The notes: generated by a model not told the origin, from the sequence alone. Numbered from the stretch's first letter, positions 37,573 through 50,022 are shown. The stretch: 64,000 nucleotides of DNA from an uncultured Collinsella sp. (GCA_958439425.1 CAUBVH010000001.1:1-64000); one strand, 5' to 3'. Numbers and translations: made by a program.

Positions 37573-37688
37573 GCTCTTTGGACTCCTATCGCGGCGGGCT
37601 CGCCGTACGGGTTATTATGGAATGCAGTATGCCGTGCGACCGCATGGCCGCCGCGGCAACAAGACTCAGTATACCCGGGGGAGCACCC

Positions 37689-40169
37689 ATGGAATCGTTG
37701 TACCGAAAGTATCGCCCGCTCACCTTTGACTCCGTGGTGGGCCAGCAGCATATCGTCTCGACGCTCGAGCACGCCATCACCGAGGGGCGCCTGTCCCACG
37801 CCTACCTGTTCTGCGGACCGCGCGGCACGGGCAAGACCACCATGGCGCGCATTCTGGCCAAGGCGCTGCTGTGCCGCAATGCCGAGGCGGCGCGCGCCGA
37901 GGGTGCAAGCGGCTGCATGCCCGACGGTACTTGCGAGGAGTGCGAGCTCATTGCCGAGGGTAACCACCCCGATGTCTACGAGCTCGATGCCGCCTCCCGC
38001 ACGGGCGTGGACAATGTGCGCGAGGAAATCATCAACTCCGTCAACTTTGCCCCGGTGCGCGGCAAGTACAAGATCTATATCATCGACGAGGTCCACATGC
38101 TCACGACGGCGGCGTTCAACGCGCTGCTCAAGACGCTCGAGGAGCCGCCGGCACACGTGATCTTTGTGCTGTGCACCACCGACCCGCAAAAGATTCTGGA
38201 GACCATCCTCTCGCGCTGCCAGCGTTTCGATTTCCATCGCATCGGCAACGAGGATATCGAGCGTCGCCTGGCATACGTGTGCGAGCAGGAGGGCTTCGAT
38301 TACGACGATGAGGCGCTGGCTATCGTGGCGCGCCATGCCAAGGGCGGTATGCGCGACGCGTTGTCCACGCTGGAGCAGCTGAGCGTCTTTGGCAACGGTT
38401 CTGTGCATGCGGACGACGCCCGCTCGCTTTTAGGCGAGGTTTCGGACCAGATTCTGGGCGAGTTTTCCCGCGCCATTGCCGATCGCGATGTTGCCGAGCT
38501 CTATGGACTGATCCGTGCGCAGGTCGAGGAAGGAAACGACCTGCTGGAGCTGACGCGCGACCTGGTGGCGCATGTGCGTGACGTGTACGTTGCCTGCGTT
38601 GCCGGTGCCCGTGCCGAGCTGTTTGAGGGCGGCTCCGAGCAGGCCGAGGCGCTTGCTGCCGAGGCCGCTGCCTTTGGCGAGCATCCTGCCGACCGCCTGG
38701 CCCGTGTGCTGACGGTGCTCGACGATGCCGCACTGGAGATGAGGGGCGCGAGCGACGTGCGCCTGGTGCTCGAGATCGCCTGCACGCGCCTGGCACGTCC
38801 CGAGGCCGATTTAACGATTGAGGCATTGGCCGAGCGCGTGGCCCGCTTGGAGGCCATGGTTGCCAACGGCGCCGTGCCGGCGAGCGTGGCTGCTGCTCAG
38901 GCCGCCGCGCCTGCAGCATCCGTACCCGCTGCTGCCCAACAGCCGACGCTAATTTCGGGCGCTCGTGCTGCCGCTCCGGCGGCATCCGCTGCCCCCGCTG
39001 CTACGTCCGCGCGCCAGGGCGGTATGCCTTGGGACCGTGGTGCTGCTGTTCCGGCTGCCCAGCCTGCGTCCCGTTCTGCGTCCGTGTCAGCTTCCAAGCC
39101 TGCAGCGCCTGCACCTCAGCCTGCGCCGACTCCGACGCCTCAGCCCGTTGCGGCTCCCGCGCCTGCCACCGCTCCGGCACCTAAGCCCCAGTCCAACAAT
39201 GCCGCCCAGGTTGCCGCCGCCGGTACTGCCGAGACGCCCGCGGTCGAGGATGCCGGAGAGCTGCAGCGCAAATGGGCCGAGGTTGTCGAGCGTGTCAAGG
39301 CGCGTCAGGCTTCCTACGCGGGGCTTTTGCTCAATGCCCGCGCCACGGCTGACGACGGCTCCAGGCTCACGGTCTCGTTCCCCGCGGGCTCGACCTTTGC
39401 CATCAAGATGCTTGGACGCGCCGACACGCAGTCGGTGGTCCTGCCGACAGTCAGTGCGGTCTTCGGTCGTCGTACCGTCGACTATGTCCTGGATGGGGGT
39501 GGCACGCCGGCTCCTCAACATGAGGAGCATTCTCCATCTGCACGGGCTGCGGTATCTGCGGACCCGCAACCCGTGTCCTCGGCGGCCCCTGCATCCTCGA
39601 GCGCCAGCGCGACGCAGCCAAAAGCAGCACCGATAGCGGCGCCGACCCCGTCGGCGCCTAAGCCCGTCATGGCCAAACCGGCTGCTCCGACACCCGCGCC
39701 CAAGCCTGCCTCGCCCGCGCCCAAGTCGTCTGACCTGGGCAAAGCCCCCTGGCTGCGCTCCGACAACCCCGCCGGCGCTCCTGCCACGGGCAAGCTCCCG
39801 ACCGAGCCCGCGCCCCGAGCGCCCGAGCGCGCGTCCGCTCCCAAGGCCCAGCCCGCCGCGCCGTCTGCGCCATGGGAATCCGAGCAGGTTCCCTACGACG
39901 ATGCCATGGTTGGCGGTTTTGTTGCCGATGCTGGTGGGGACGATCTGCCTCCGTTCGACGTGCCGGGTGCGGCGTCCGCGCCCAAGTCCGCTGCAACTGC
40001 CCCCAAAGAGGAGGACGCTCCTGCAGCTCCCTGGGAGTCCAACTCCGGTGCGGGCGGCCCCTTCGGCCATCAGGGTGCAGCCCCGAGCATCCCGCAGACC
40101 GAGGACGAGGCCAAAGCCCTCATCCGCAGCGTCTTCGGCCAGTCCACCATCTTCAAGCCGGTGGAGTAG
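37689..40169 (+). CDS. dnaX: DNA polymerase III gamma/tau subunit
   Basis: The 826-aa clamp-loader ATPase. It has Walker A GPRGTGKTT near 45, a zinc site (LLCRNAEAARAEGASGC then GTCEEC), Walker B IIDEVHML, and the SRC-containing sensor ILSRCQRF. Domain III ends near 360, followed by a very long Ala/Pro-rich linker (about 400-500 and 600-780) around a conserved C-terminal piece. ATG 37689 with GGGGGAG upstream is chosen over the earlier frame start at 37578, which lacks a site. ybaB and recR follow after a non-coding gap and one minus-strand gene, a broken version of the common dnaX-ybaB-recR cluster. Confidence 0.96.
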   Translation: MESLYRKYRPLTFDSVVGQQHIVSTLEHAITEGRLSHAYLFCGPRGTGKTTMARILAKALLCRNAEAARAEGASGCMPDGTCEECELIAEGNHPDVYELDAASRTGVDNVREEIINSVNFAPVRGKYKIYIIDEVHMLTTAAFNALLKTLEEPPAHVIFVLCTTDPQKILETILSRCQRFDFHRIGNEDIERRLAYVCEQEGFDYDDEALAIVARHAKGGMRDALSTLEQLSVFGNGSVHADDARSLLGEVSDQILGEFSRAIADRDVAELYGLIRAQVEEGNDLLELTRDLVAHVRDVYVACVAGARAELFEGGSEQAEALAAEAAAFGEHPADRLARVLTVLDDAALEMRGASDVRLVLEIACTRLARPEADLTIEALAERVARLEAMVANGAVPASVAAAQAAAPAASVPAAAQQPTLISGARAAAPAASAAPAATSARQGGMPWDRGAAVPAAQPASRSASVSASKPAAPAPQPAPTPTPQPVAAPAPATAPAPKPQSNNAAQVAAAGTAETPAVEDAGELQRKWAEVVERVKARQASYAGLLLNARATADDGSRLTVSFPAGSTFAIKMLGRADTQSVVLPTVSAVFGRRTVDYVLDGGGTPAPQHEEHSPSARAAVSADPQPVSSAAPASSSASATQPKAAPIAAPTPSAPKPVMAKPAAPTPAPKPASPAPKSSDLGKAPWLRSDNPAGAPATGKLPTEPAPRAPERASAPKAQPAAPSAPWESEQVPYDDAMVGGFVADAGGDDLPPFDVPGAASAPKSAATAPKEEDAPAAPWESNSGAGGPFGHQGAAPSIPQTEDEAKALIRSVFGQSTIFKPVE

Positions 40170-40190
40170 CTGCGCAGGCGGGTATACTGC

Positions 40191-40664
40191 TCAAGAAGAG
40201 AACCCCTTGCCCGGGCGCATCTGTATTTCGGACATGTGCAACGTGGTGCCGCGTATATCGCATTCGAGCAGACAGGCGCGTGACGGTCGGCCTAGGATGC
40301 TGAGGTCGATACGATACGTCGCATGGCTGTCCGTGTACTCGACTTGCTCGGCGTTGACGGTTGCTCCGATTGTAAATAAAGAGCCCAGTTCGGCATCGAC
40401 AATCTTGGAGTCCTTTATCTTGACCTTGAACTCTTGGTAGAGGGACGGGCTGTTGTAGTAAATGGTTCGGGTTCCGTCGGTGCATTCATCGGTCGTCTCC
40501 CATTTGACGACGGGCTGGTCCGAGCTGGCTATCAGCAGTTCTGCTCCAAAAGCTATGGCATGGGTGATGATAACCAGTAATACCCAGACGACAAAGAGAT
40601 AGAGAACCACATATGCAACGGGGTGTTTTGAGCGGATGTTTTGGAGTACGGCTGGGACATTCAC
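40191..40664 (-). CDS. Small membrane-anchored hypothetical protein
   Basis: The 157-aa protein has one N-terminal helix (about 17-42, VAYVVLYLFVVWVLLVIITHAIAF) and an exported domain with two cysteines (DECTDG, LLECDIRG). No domain is recognised. The start is GTG 40664, 7 nt after GGAGG. It interrupts the dnaX-ybaB-recR cluster on the opposite strand and is less G+C-rich than those genes, suggesting insertion. In size and layout (anchor plus outer domain) it resembles the two hypotheticals near 3 kb. Confidence 0.55.
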   Translation of the reverse strand: MNVPAVLQNIRSKHPVAYVVLYLFVVWVLLVIITHAIAFGAELLIASSDQPVVKWETTDECTDGTRTIYYNSPSLYQEFKVKIKDSKIVDAELGSLFTIGATVNAEQVEYTDSHATYRIDLSILGRPSRACLLECDIRGTTLHMSEIQMRPGKGFSS

Positions 40665-41013
40665 GAGGGCACCTCCAAATCGTCATCTATGACAATCAAA
40701 TTATACCCAGCCGCCATGCGTGCCGCCTCGAGCAGCGGCTCGGCATTTTGCCATGTAGCCTTGTAGCCCTACGCATAAACTGCCTGGTTCCAGCTCTGCT
40801 AGATGTAGCTTGAGATAATTATGCAACCTTGCATAATTCGACCTTGCATAATCTTGGGCGTGCGTCACGCTCAAGGACATGTATATCGACTGAGGTAGCG
40901 TGTCCGCCCCGCTTGCTTGCCCCGCGCCGTGGTACGATTTTTGAGTTTGAAAGTCCCGTCGCGCTCCGGCTGCCCTTGCAGCTTGTCGCGCGGCCGCACG
41001 TAAAGGAGCCATC
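40665..41013. promoter_or_regulatory. Gene-free gap with ATTATGCAA/TTGCATAAT repeats
   Basis: ATTATGCAA (40818-40826) and TTGCATAAT (40829-40837) form a 9-bp palindrome. TTGCATAAT recurs at 40844-40852, making ACCTTGCATAAT a direct repeat with 15-bp period. The flanking short frames look degenerate. The ybaB promoter is presumably in the last 150 bp. The repeats resemble those before the two DUF4143 ATPase genes, but no such gene is present here. Confidence 0.5.
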
Positions 41014-41334
41014 ATGGCCGGTATGAACATGCAGCAAATGATGAAGCAGGCTCGCAAGATGCAGGAGCAGCTTGCCGCCGCGCAGGAAAACCTTAAGTCC
41101 CAGACCGTCGACGCCTCTGCCGGCGGCGGCATGGTCAAGGTGACCGTTAACGGCGAGATGGAGCTCGTCAACCTCACCATCGACCCCGATGCCCTCGATC
41201 CCGAGGACGTCGATATGCTGCAGGACATGATCATGGCTGCCGTCAACGAGGCCGTCCGCGGTGTCAACGAGCTCGCCAACAAGCAGATGGGCGCCATCAC
41301 CGGCGGCCTCAACATCCCGGGCATGCCGTTCTAA
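41014..41334 (+). CDS. ybaB: Nucleoid-associated protein YbaB/EbfC
   Basis: The 106-aa small dimeric DNA-binding protein. The N-terminal helix is Met/Gln-rich (MNMQQMMKQARKMQEQLAAAQENL), followed by the conserved beta-hairpin (VDASAGGGMVKVTVNGEMELVNLTIDP) and a C-terminal helix. Length is normal. AAAGGAG precedes ATG 41014. recR starts 13 bp after its stop, so the two are co-transcribed. Confidence 0.95.
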   Translation: MAGMNMQQMMKQARKMQEQLAAAQENLKSQTVDASAGGGMVKVTVNGEMELVNLTIDPDALDPEDVDMLQDMIMAAVNEAVRGVNELANKQMGAITGGLNIPGMPF

Positions 41335-41347
41335 GACACGCATATAC

Positions 41348-41944
41348 ATGAGTGCCAACCATAGTCTGCAAAAATTGCTCGATGAGCTGGGCCGTCTGCC
41401 GGGCATTGGTCCCAAGTCGGCCCAGCGCATCGCCTATTACCTGCTCGAGGCCGATGCCGAGGAGGCGCGCCGCCTGGCCGAGGCTATCCTGGAGGTTAAG
41501 CAGGAGGTTCACTTTTGCAGCCGCTGCTTTAACTACGCCACGGCCGACGAGTGCTCCATCTGCCAGGATTCGATGCGCGATACCACTCGCATTTGCGTGG
41601 TGGGCGAGCCGCGCGATGTCCAGGCGATTGAGCGCACGGGCAGCTACCACGGTCTCTACCACGTATTGGGCGGCGTGATCAGTCCCATGGACAAGATTGG
41701 TCCCGAGCAGTTGCACATTCGTGAGCTGCTGGCACGCTTGGGCCACGAGGACATCCACGAGGTCATCATCGCCACCAACCCCAATATCGAGGGCGAGACC
41801 ACGGCGAGCTACCTGGCCCGCACTATCAAGCCGCTGGGCGTTGAGGTATCGCGTCTGGCGAGCGGCCTTCCCGTGGGCGGCGACCTGGAGTATGCCGACG
41901 AGCTTACGCTTGGGCGCGCCATCGAGGCCCGTCGCACGATTTAG
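41348..41944 (+). CDS. recR: Recombination mediator RecR
   Basis: The 198-aa RecFOR-pathway protein that helps load RecA at gaps. It has an N-terminal helix-hairpin-helix (LPGIGPKSAQRIAYYLL), a zinc finger (CSRCFNYATADECSIC), a Toprim domain (ICVVGEPRDVQAIERTG, then ATNPNIEGETTASYL) and the C-terminal Walker-B-like segment. ATG 41348 gives the canonical length; the longer reading from 41261 overlaps ybaB and is rejected. A GCACGGGG/CCCCGTGC hairpin follows at 41983-42010. Confidence 0.97.
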   Translation: MSANHSLQKLLDELGRLPGIGPKSAQRIAYYLLEADAEEARRLAEAILEVKQEVHFCSRCFNYATADECSICQDSMRDTTRICVVGEPRDVQAIERTGSYHGLYHVLGGVISPMDKIGPEQLHIRELLARLGHEDIHEVIIATNPNIEGETTASYLARTIKPLGVEVSRLASGLPVGGDLEYADELTLGRAIEARRTI

Positions 41945-41982
41945 GTGGCGAGCCTGCTCCTGCCGTATGTCTTCATCGCGAC

Positions 41983-42010
41983 GCACGGGGTAGCCATAAT
42001 TTCCCCGTGC
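41983..42010 (+). terminator. Hairpin after recR
   Basis: An 8-bp perfect stem, GCACGGGG and CCCCGTGC, with a 12-nt loop, 39 bp after the recR stop and without a strong U-tract. Confidence 0.5.
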
Positions 42011-42149
42011 GACTGTAAGTTTGTTGTGCAACAAAGATGCTTTGTATCCGCTTATCGCATGGATGCTTCCACTCGCATCCTTAATTTGCCCATTCGTTGC
42101 GCAACCTTTTGGGTTCGCTGATACACTCAAATATGGATTCGAATGAATG

Positions 42150-42175
42150 CGCCGCTCCCGAGCGGCGTGTTTTTG
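42150..42175 (+). promoter_or_regulatory. Terminator-like leader hairpin before the 42190 gene
   Basis: CGCCGCT, loop CCCG, AGCGGCG, then TGTTTTTGTT, followed at once by the GGAGGAG ribosome-binding site. It could attenuate the kinase/FHA module. Confidence 0.6.
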
Positions 42176-42189
42176 TTGGAGGAGAACGC

Positions 42190-43095
42190 ATGCGGCCCGG
42201 TGGCACTCAGACAAAGCGCGGCGCCGCGGTGCGCATGCGACGCCGACTGGGCTTGGCGCCGCGGGCGTACGCACTGCTGTCTTGCTCGCTGGTGCTGGTC
42301 ATAGCTGGCGTTTCTGCCTATGGCATGACCGTGCCGTCCATGATGCAGGCACATGCCGCACGCGAACCGCGCGTGGGGCATGAGGTCAAAAGTGACCTGG
42401 GGACCACGACTGGATATGCTTGGGCAAGTGTGGTCGCGCATATTGTGTTTGGCACCGGCGACGCGGACGGCGCCGAGGCCCCGGACAACGAAGTCACGCT
42501 TGCCAATGGCAAAACCATCGTGCTCACCAACACCAAGATCATCGATCGGTTGTCCAACAATAGCGTGGCGGCAACGGTGAATAAGGTCGAGCAGCAGAAG
42601 GAGCAGGACGCCCAGCAGTCCGGAAAGCCCGGTAGCTCGGATACTTCTGGCTCCGGCTCGGATTCGTCGAGTTCGGGCGGTGGCTCTGGGTCGGGTTCCT
42701 CTGCCGGAGGGTCTGGAAACGGCGGCTCGACGGGCGGCAACACTGACAACGATGCAAACTCCGGTGGCCTTTCCGCTGCTGAGGAAGAGAGCATTCACAG
42801 CTGGCTTGTGACCAAGTACAACATGCTCGACGGCTATGTTTCTCGTGCCAATGACGTGGTCTCGACCTATAACTCTACGGGAGATCCCAGGCCGTGCGAC
42901 AGCCTGGTCGGGGAGATGTTTGTCATTCGAGCCGAGTTCGGTCGTCAGACATTCTCGCCCCGGTCAAAGTGGTATCAGCAGTATGCCAATCTGTGGGGCT
43001 GTTACACCAACCTATGTCAATGGGTCGGCCATTACGGCGATGATGACGTCGCGCTCGGTAACTTCAACAATAACGTGGCGGCGCTTGCCCTATGA
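42190..43095 (+). CDS. Exported/membrane-anchored hypothetical protein of kinase-FHA module
   Basis: The 301-aa protein has a basic N-terminus, one transmembrane or signal helix (about 23-45), a Gly/Ser-rich linker (about 140-185) and a C-terminal helical domain (about 195-300) with three cysteines. No catalytic motif is seen. ATG 42190 follows GGAGGAG; an in-frame ATG at 42133 would place translation through the leader hairpin. Its stop overlaps the kinase start (ATGA), so its function is probably tied to the kinase, for example as its outer sensor or substrate. Confidence 0.6.
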   Translation: MRPGGTQTKRGAAVRMRRRLGLAPRAYALLSCSLVLVIAGVSAYGMTVPSMMQAHAAREPRVGHEVKSDLGTTTGYAWASVVAHIVFGTGDADGAEAPDNEVTLANGKTIVLTNTKIIDRLSNNSVAATVNKVEQQKEQDAQQSGKPGSSDTSGSGSDSSSSGGGSGSGSSAGGSGNGGSTGGNTDNDANSGGLSAAEEESIHSWLVTKYNMLDGYVSRANDVVSTYNSTGDPRPCDSLVGEMFVIRAEFGRQTFSPRSKWYQQYANLWGCYTNLCQWVGHYGDDDVALGNFNNNVAALAL

Positions 43096-44936
43096 TGACC
43101 GATCTTGCATCCACCACACCACAATCGCTCGGTCGCGATCCCATGGTCGGCCTGCGCCTGGCGCGTGTCGACGGGTTTGAGCCGGCCATTGCGCTCGGTC
43201 AGGACGAACTGCCTGCCTATCTGCGTCGTTTTACGATACTGTTTGCCGACGATGCCACCATGCGCCGTGGCGGTATCGGCCGCGTGACGCGTGCCGTCAA
43301 CGCCCAAGGCGAGGCCGTGGCACTCAAGCAGCTCATCTTGCCAACGTGCGATGAGTTTGACGATGCCGCCGCCCATGAGGCGCTGGTCGCCAAGTTCAAA
43401 GCGGCGTTTCGCGAGGAATACGAATGCCATCGCGCCCTTTCGGGCCTTAAGGGCTTTCCCCGCCTCTATGGCTGGGGCGAGGTCGACGGTGTGCCTGCAA
43501 TTGTCATGGAATGGGTCGAGGGCGAGACGCTCGCCCGCTTGCGCTCGCGCTTTGCCGTGGACGATGCCGGCCGCCTATCGCCGCTTGTGGCGGCGCGTCT
43601 GGGTCGCGACCTGTTCGATCTGGTCTGCCGTATGAGCCTGGTGGGCGAGGGCTTTGTCCATCGCGATATCTCGCCCGCTAATATTATGGTGCGTACGGCG
43701 CGTCTACCGCTTGACCGGCAGCTTGCCGAGGGCACCTTTGACCTGTGCCTGATCGACTTTGGCTCGTCGCTGGCGCTTGAGCCTGCGTCGGCCGTGGCCG
43801 GTACCGGCGGCAAGGCGTCGTTTACGGAGCGCTATGCCACGCTGCGTCGCGCGACGGTTGCCTATGCCCCGCCCGAGATGCTCACCGACGATATTCCCGA
43901 CCTGCGCGCTTTGCGTATGTCGCCGGCGATCGACGTCTATGCCGCAGCAAGCACGGTTTACGAGCTCATTGCCGGCGCCGCGCCATACGAAGCCGCGCCG
44001 AGCACTTCGGGCACCTCGGGTTCGCGCAAAAAGACGCGCGACATCGCCAGCCCCTACCGTCTCAAGATGGACACGCTGCCCGACTATCCCATTGGTGCCC
44101 ATGCGCCCGGTTGCGATTTGACTCAGCTGCTTCGTCGTGAGCCCGATGTGGCGCTCGCTGCGGCCGAGCAGGCCCAGCAGCTGGGGCTTGAGCCGGATTC
44201 CGAGGAGCTACGCGATGCGCTGGCGTTTGTCGATGCCCAGCTGTTCGACGTGGTGATGGCCTGTCTGTCCAGCCATCAAAAAGATCGTCCCGAGCCGGCG
44301 GCGGTCGAGGCGGCGCTCTCGGCGTTTTGTGACCACTATGCGCAAAATGTCGGTCGTTCGCTCCGCGGCGAGCCGCTCACGCCGTGCCCCATGGATGCGT
44401 CTGGCCGCGCGGTTCGTCGCGCGCTGATGGTCGGCGCGACGGTCGTCTGTGGCGTGGTTTGGGCTGTGGTCGTGGTTTCGGCCGCGCTGCTGGCGTCGGG
44501 CGCTCGCGTGACGGCGACTTTGGGATCGCTCGTGTGGTCTGGGTCGCTACCGGGTATTATTGCCGCACTGGCGTTGGCGCTGCCAGGCATAGCCGGCGTT
44601 GCCGCGGGGGCACTTGCGCGCGATCGGCGCTCGGGCTTCCTGCAGGGTGTGCTTGCGCTTTCTGCCTGCGAGGTTCCGGTGCTGGTTGTGGCTGCATGTA
44701 GCGTATTTTCCCAACGCGCCGTGATGGGCGGCCTTGTTGCCGCTCTGGTTGCAACCTATACGCTTACGTGGTTTTTGCTTGCGATGGGCTTTGCCTTTGA
44801 ACTTCCCGTTTCGGCACCGCGACGCACAAAAGCCCAGATGGCGACCCCGCTTGCCGGTGGAGCCGCAGCTGTCCGTACTTTTGGCGGACCTGTCGAAGTA
44901 TCGTCCGATTCTATTTCTACGACCAAGGAGGCCTAG
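43092..44936 (+). CDS. Ser/Thr protein kinase with C-terminal membrane helices
   Basis: A 614-aa protein. The kinase domain (about 45-330) has a Gly-rich RGGIGRVTRA, the ATP Lys in VALKQL, the catalytic loop FVHRDISPANIM, DFGSS and YAPPEML, so the core is intact. Inserts in the activation region (KASFTERYATLRRATV) and a helical extension follow. C-terminal transmembrane helices (about 445-585) precede a short tail with many Ser and Thr. It has no PASTA repeats. It is translationally coupled to the exported protein upstream and sits 3 bp before the FHA gene, forming a second kinase-reader module separate from the pknB operon. Confidence 0.85.
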   Translation: MMTDLASTTPQSLGRDPMVGLRLARVDGFEPAIALGQDELPAYLRRFTILFADDATMRRGGIGRVTRAVNAQGEAVALKQLILPTCDEFDDAAAHEALVAKFKAAFREEYECHRALSGLKGFPRLYGWGEVDGVPAIVMEWVEGETLARLRSRFAVDDAGRLSPLVAARLGRDLFDLVCRMSLVGEGFVHRDISPANIMVRTARLPLDRQLAEGTFDLCLIDFGSSLALEPASAVAGTGGKASFTERYATLRRATVAYAPPEMLTDDIPDLRALRMSPAIDVYAAASTVYELIAGAAPYEAAPSTSGTSGSRKKTRDIASPYRLKMDTLPDYPIGAHAPGCDLTQLLRREPDVALAAAEQAQQLGLEPDSEELRDALAFVDAQLFDVVMACLSSHQKDRPEPAAVEAALSAFCDHYAQNVGRSLRGEPLTPCPMDASGRAVRRALMVGATVVCGVVWAVVVVSAALLASGARVTATLGSLVWSGSLPGIIAALALALPGIAGVAAGALARDRRSGFLQGVLALSACEVPVLVVAACSVFSQRAVMGGLVAALVATYTLTWFLLAMGFAFELPVSAPRRTKAQMATPLAGGAAAVRTFGGPVEVSSDSISTTKEA

Positions 44937-44939
44937 GTC

Positions 44940-45878
44940 ATGGCATCTCAAGTTGAGCTCACCCCATGCGGGGCCATGTTTGACATCTTTAAGCGCGCAG
45001 CGCATCTGAGCCATATCGAGCTGTGCGGCTTGGTGCTTTCGTCCCGTCCGCTCGCCGACGGCCGCAGCCCGCAGAGCCGAGCCGCCGATCGCTCTTGGGT
45101 TTCCCGCTTTATCGTTCGCGCGCCGGTCGGCACGCTTCAGCAGCGCTACTTTGCCGAATACGGTACCTCGGCTGCGCGTATTATGTCGCAACTGGCCCTG
45201 CGCCAGCGCAATCCCATGGACTCCACGGCTGTAATCAATATGGTGTGCGGTCCTGCAGGTGAACCGATGGTACGCGCGCTCGAAGAGTGCCACCAGGACA
45301 CGAATCTCTATCGCAACGCGCTCGATCGCCTGTCCCAGGCGGCGGAACTCATGCCCGCCGAGCGCGCCGAGGTCGTGCTGGTGCTGTTTGTCGCCGTCGG
45401 TTGTTCGGCGGATGTGCGGTCCTCGGTGAACTATGCCATCGACTACGCGAACGCGACCTGCGGCGGAGGCACATCCACGCCGCGTTCGCTTGGCATATCG
45501 CTGACTGCGGGCGAACGCGAACCCGCCCCGGCGCACCCTTTGGGCTTGCTGCGCGTGCAAAACAGTTTTGTCGTGAGCGCCCCGCGCTGGATTCAGCCGA
45601 GTGAGCAGGGTGTTGAGATTGGCGCGCTGGCCACTGGTGAGGGCGATATTACCGACGTCGGCGACGATGTCTCGGCCCGCCATGCCCATATCTGGTGCGA
45701 TGCTCAAAATATCTGGCACGTCGAGGACTTGTCGTCCACCAACGGAACCGTGGTGGTAAACGGGGCCACGCGTGTCTGCATTCAGGTCGAGCCCGGCCGT
45801 TCCGCCCAACTCAATCCCGGCGACGAGCTCAAGCTCGGCGAATCCACTACCTACGCCATCCTCTTCGGTGCCCTCTAG
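44940..45878 (+). CDS. FHA domain protein with unknown N-terminal domain
   Basis: The 312-aa cytoplasmic protein. The N-terminal 200 residues are an unrecognised mostly helical domain. The C-terminal FHA domain (about 215-310) has DVGDDVSARHAHI and VEDLSSTNGTVVVNG, with the usual Ser, His and Asn for phosphothreonine binding. AAGGAGG precedes ATG 44940, only 3 bp after the kinase stop. It most likely reads the phosphorylated form of the adjacent kinase or of the exported protein. Confidence 0.82.
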   Translation: MASQVELTPCGAMFDIFKRAAHLSHIELCGLVLSSRPLADGRSPQSRAADRSWVSRFIVRAPVGTLQQRYFAEYGTSAARIMSQLALRQRNPMDSTAVINMVCGPAGEPMVRALEECHQDTNLYRNALDRLSQAAELMPAERAEVVLVLFVAVGCSADVRSSVNYAIDYANATCGGGTSTPRSLGISLTAGEREPAPAHPLGLLRVQNSFVVSAPRWIQPSEQGVEIGALATGEGDITDVGDDVSARHAHIWCDAQNIWHVEDLSSTNGTVVVNGATRVCIQVEPGRSAQLNPGDELKLGESTTYAILFGAL

Positions 45879-46280
45879 CCAGTCCCGCCAAATGGTCCCT
45901 CCGTCCCCAAGGGATCATTTTGCTCCCGGCAGTCACCCGAGGTAAACCTTTACCGCCCGCCTATATTTGCCGAAATTACACTTGACGGCGGGGTACAATA
46001 AGCCCGCATGCGGATTTCCGTTGCGGGCGCTTCCCATCGCCGGGGCGTGCCCGGGAGCATCCGGCATGCGGCCTTTGCGGCGCTCGGTCATGTGCAAGAC
46101 GGGCGGTCGGGTCTGTGGGGCGCATCAGTTGCCCCTCGCCTCGGCATGTCTTCTCTCCACGCCACGTACCTGCTGCTGAGCCTGCCTGCCAGATGATTGG
46201 AAGCAACAACGAAAATCCCATCACGCCAACATCCCGGCGATCGCCGGGGCCTGTATACCTATATGAGAGGAGAGGGGTAT
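45879..46280 (+). promoter_or_regulatory. nifJ upstream region with structured leader
   Basis: 402 bp without a gene. TACAAT at 45994-45999 is a plausible -10 box. The following transcript would begin with GCATGCGGAT (46006-46015) pairing with ATCCGGCATGC (46059-46069), an extended hairpin with GCTTCCC/GGGAGC inside, and continue for some 200 nt of G+C-rich, foldable sequence before the AGGAGAGGGG ribosome-binding site. It may be a regulatory leader or an independent small RNA; I cannot assign a class. Confidence 0.4.
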
Positions 46281-49820
<3,540 letters not shown>

Positions 49821-49830
49821 GTCTCCCACC

Positions 49831-49955
49831 GCAGGATCTGAGGGCTGACCTTCGCGGACGTCCTCGGACATGAAAGAACCCCCGCTGCGCACTACGTGCG
49901 GCGGGGGTTCTTTCGTCCTGTGGAGCGTCCGCGAAGGTCAGCCCTCAGATCCTGC
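49831..49955. repeat. Nested inverted repeat element after nifJ
   Basis: Outer arms 49831-49860 and 49926-49955 are perfect 30-bp inverted repeats starting GCAGGATCTGAGGGC. Between them is a second perfect hairpin (49872-49914: GAAAGAACCCCCGC ... GCGGGGGTTCTTTC, with CGCAC/GTGCG at its tip) that alone would be a terminator. It starts 10 bp after the nifJ stop. Confidence 0.85.
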
Positions 49956-50022
49956 TACGACTACGTCCTCGGATTGTGTGGGCGGATGAAGGACGTGGTT
50001 GTGGGGGCCTTTTGTCCCGGTC

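Noticed and set aside
37573..37688. Signal recognition particle RNA upstream of dnaX
   Set aside because: A common location for it, but the conserved GGAAGGTAGCA-type loop is absent.
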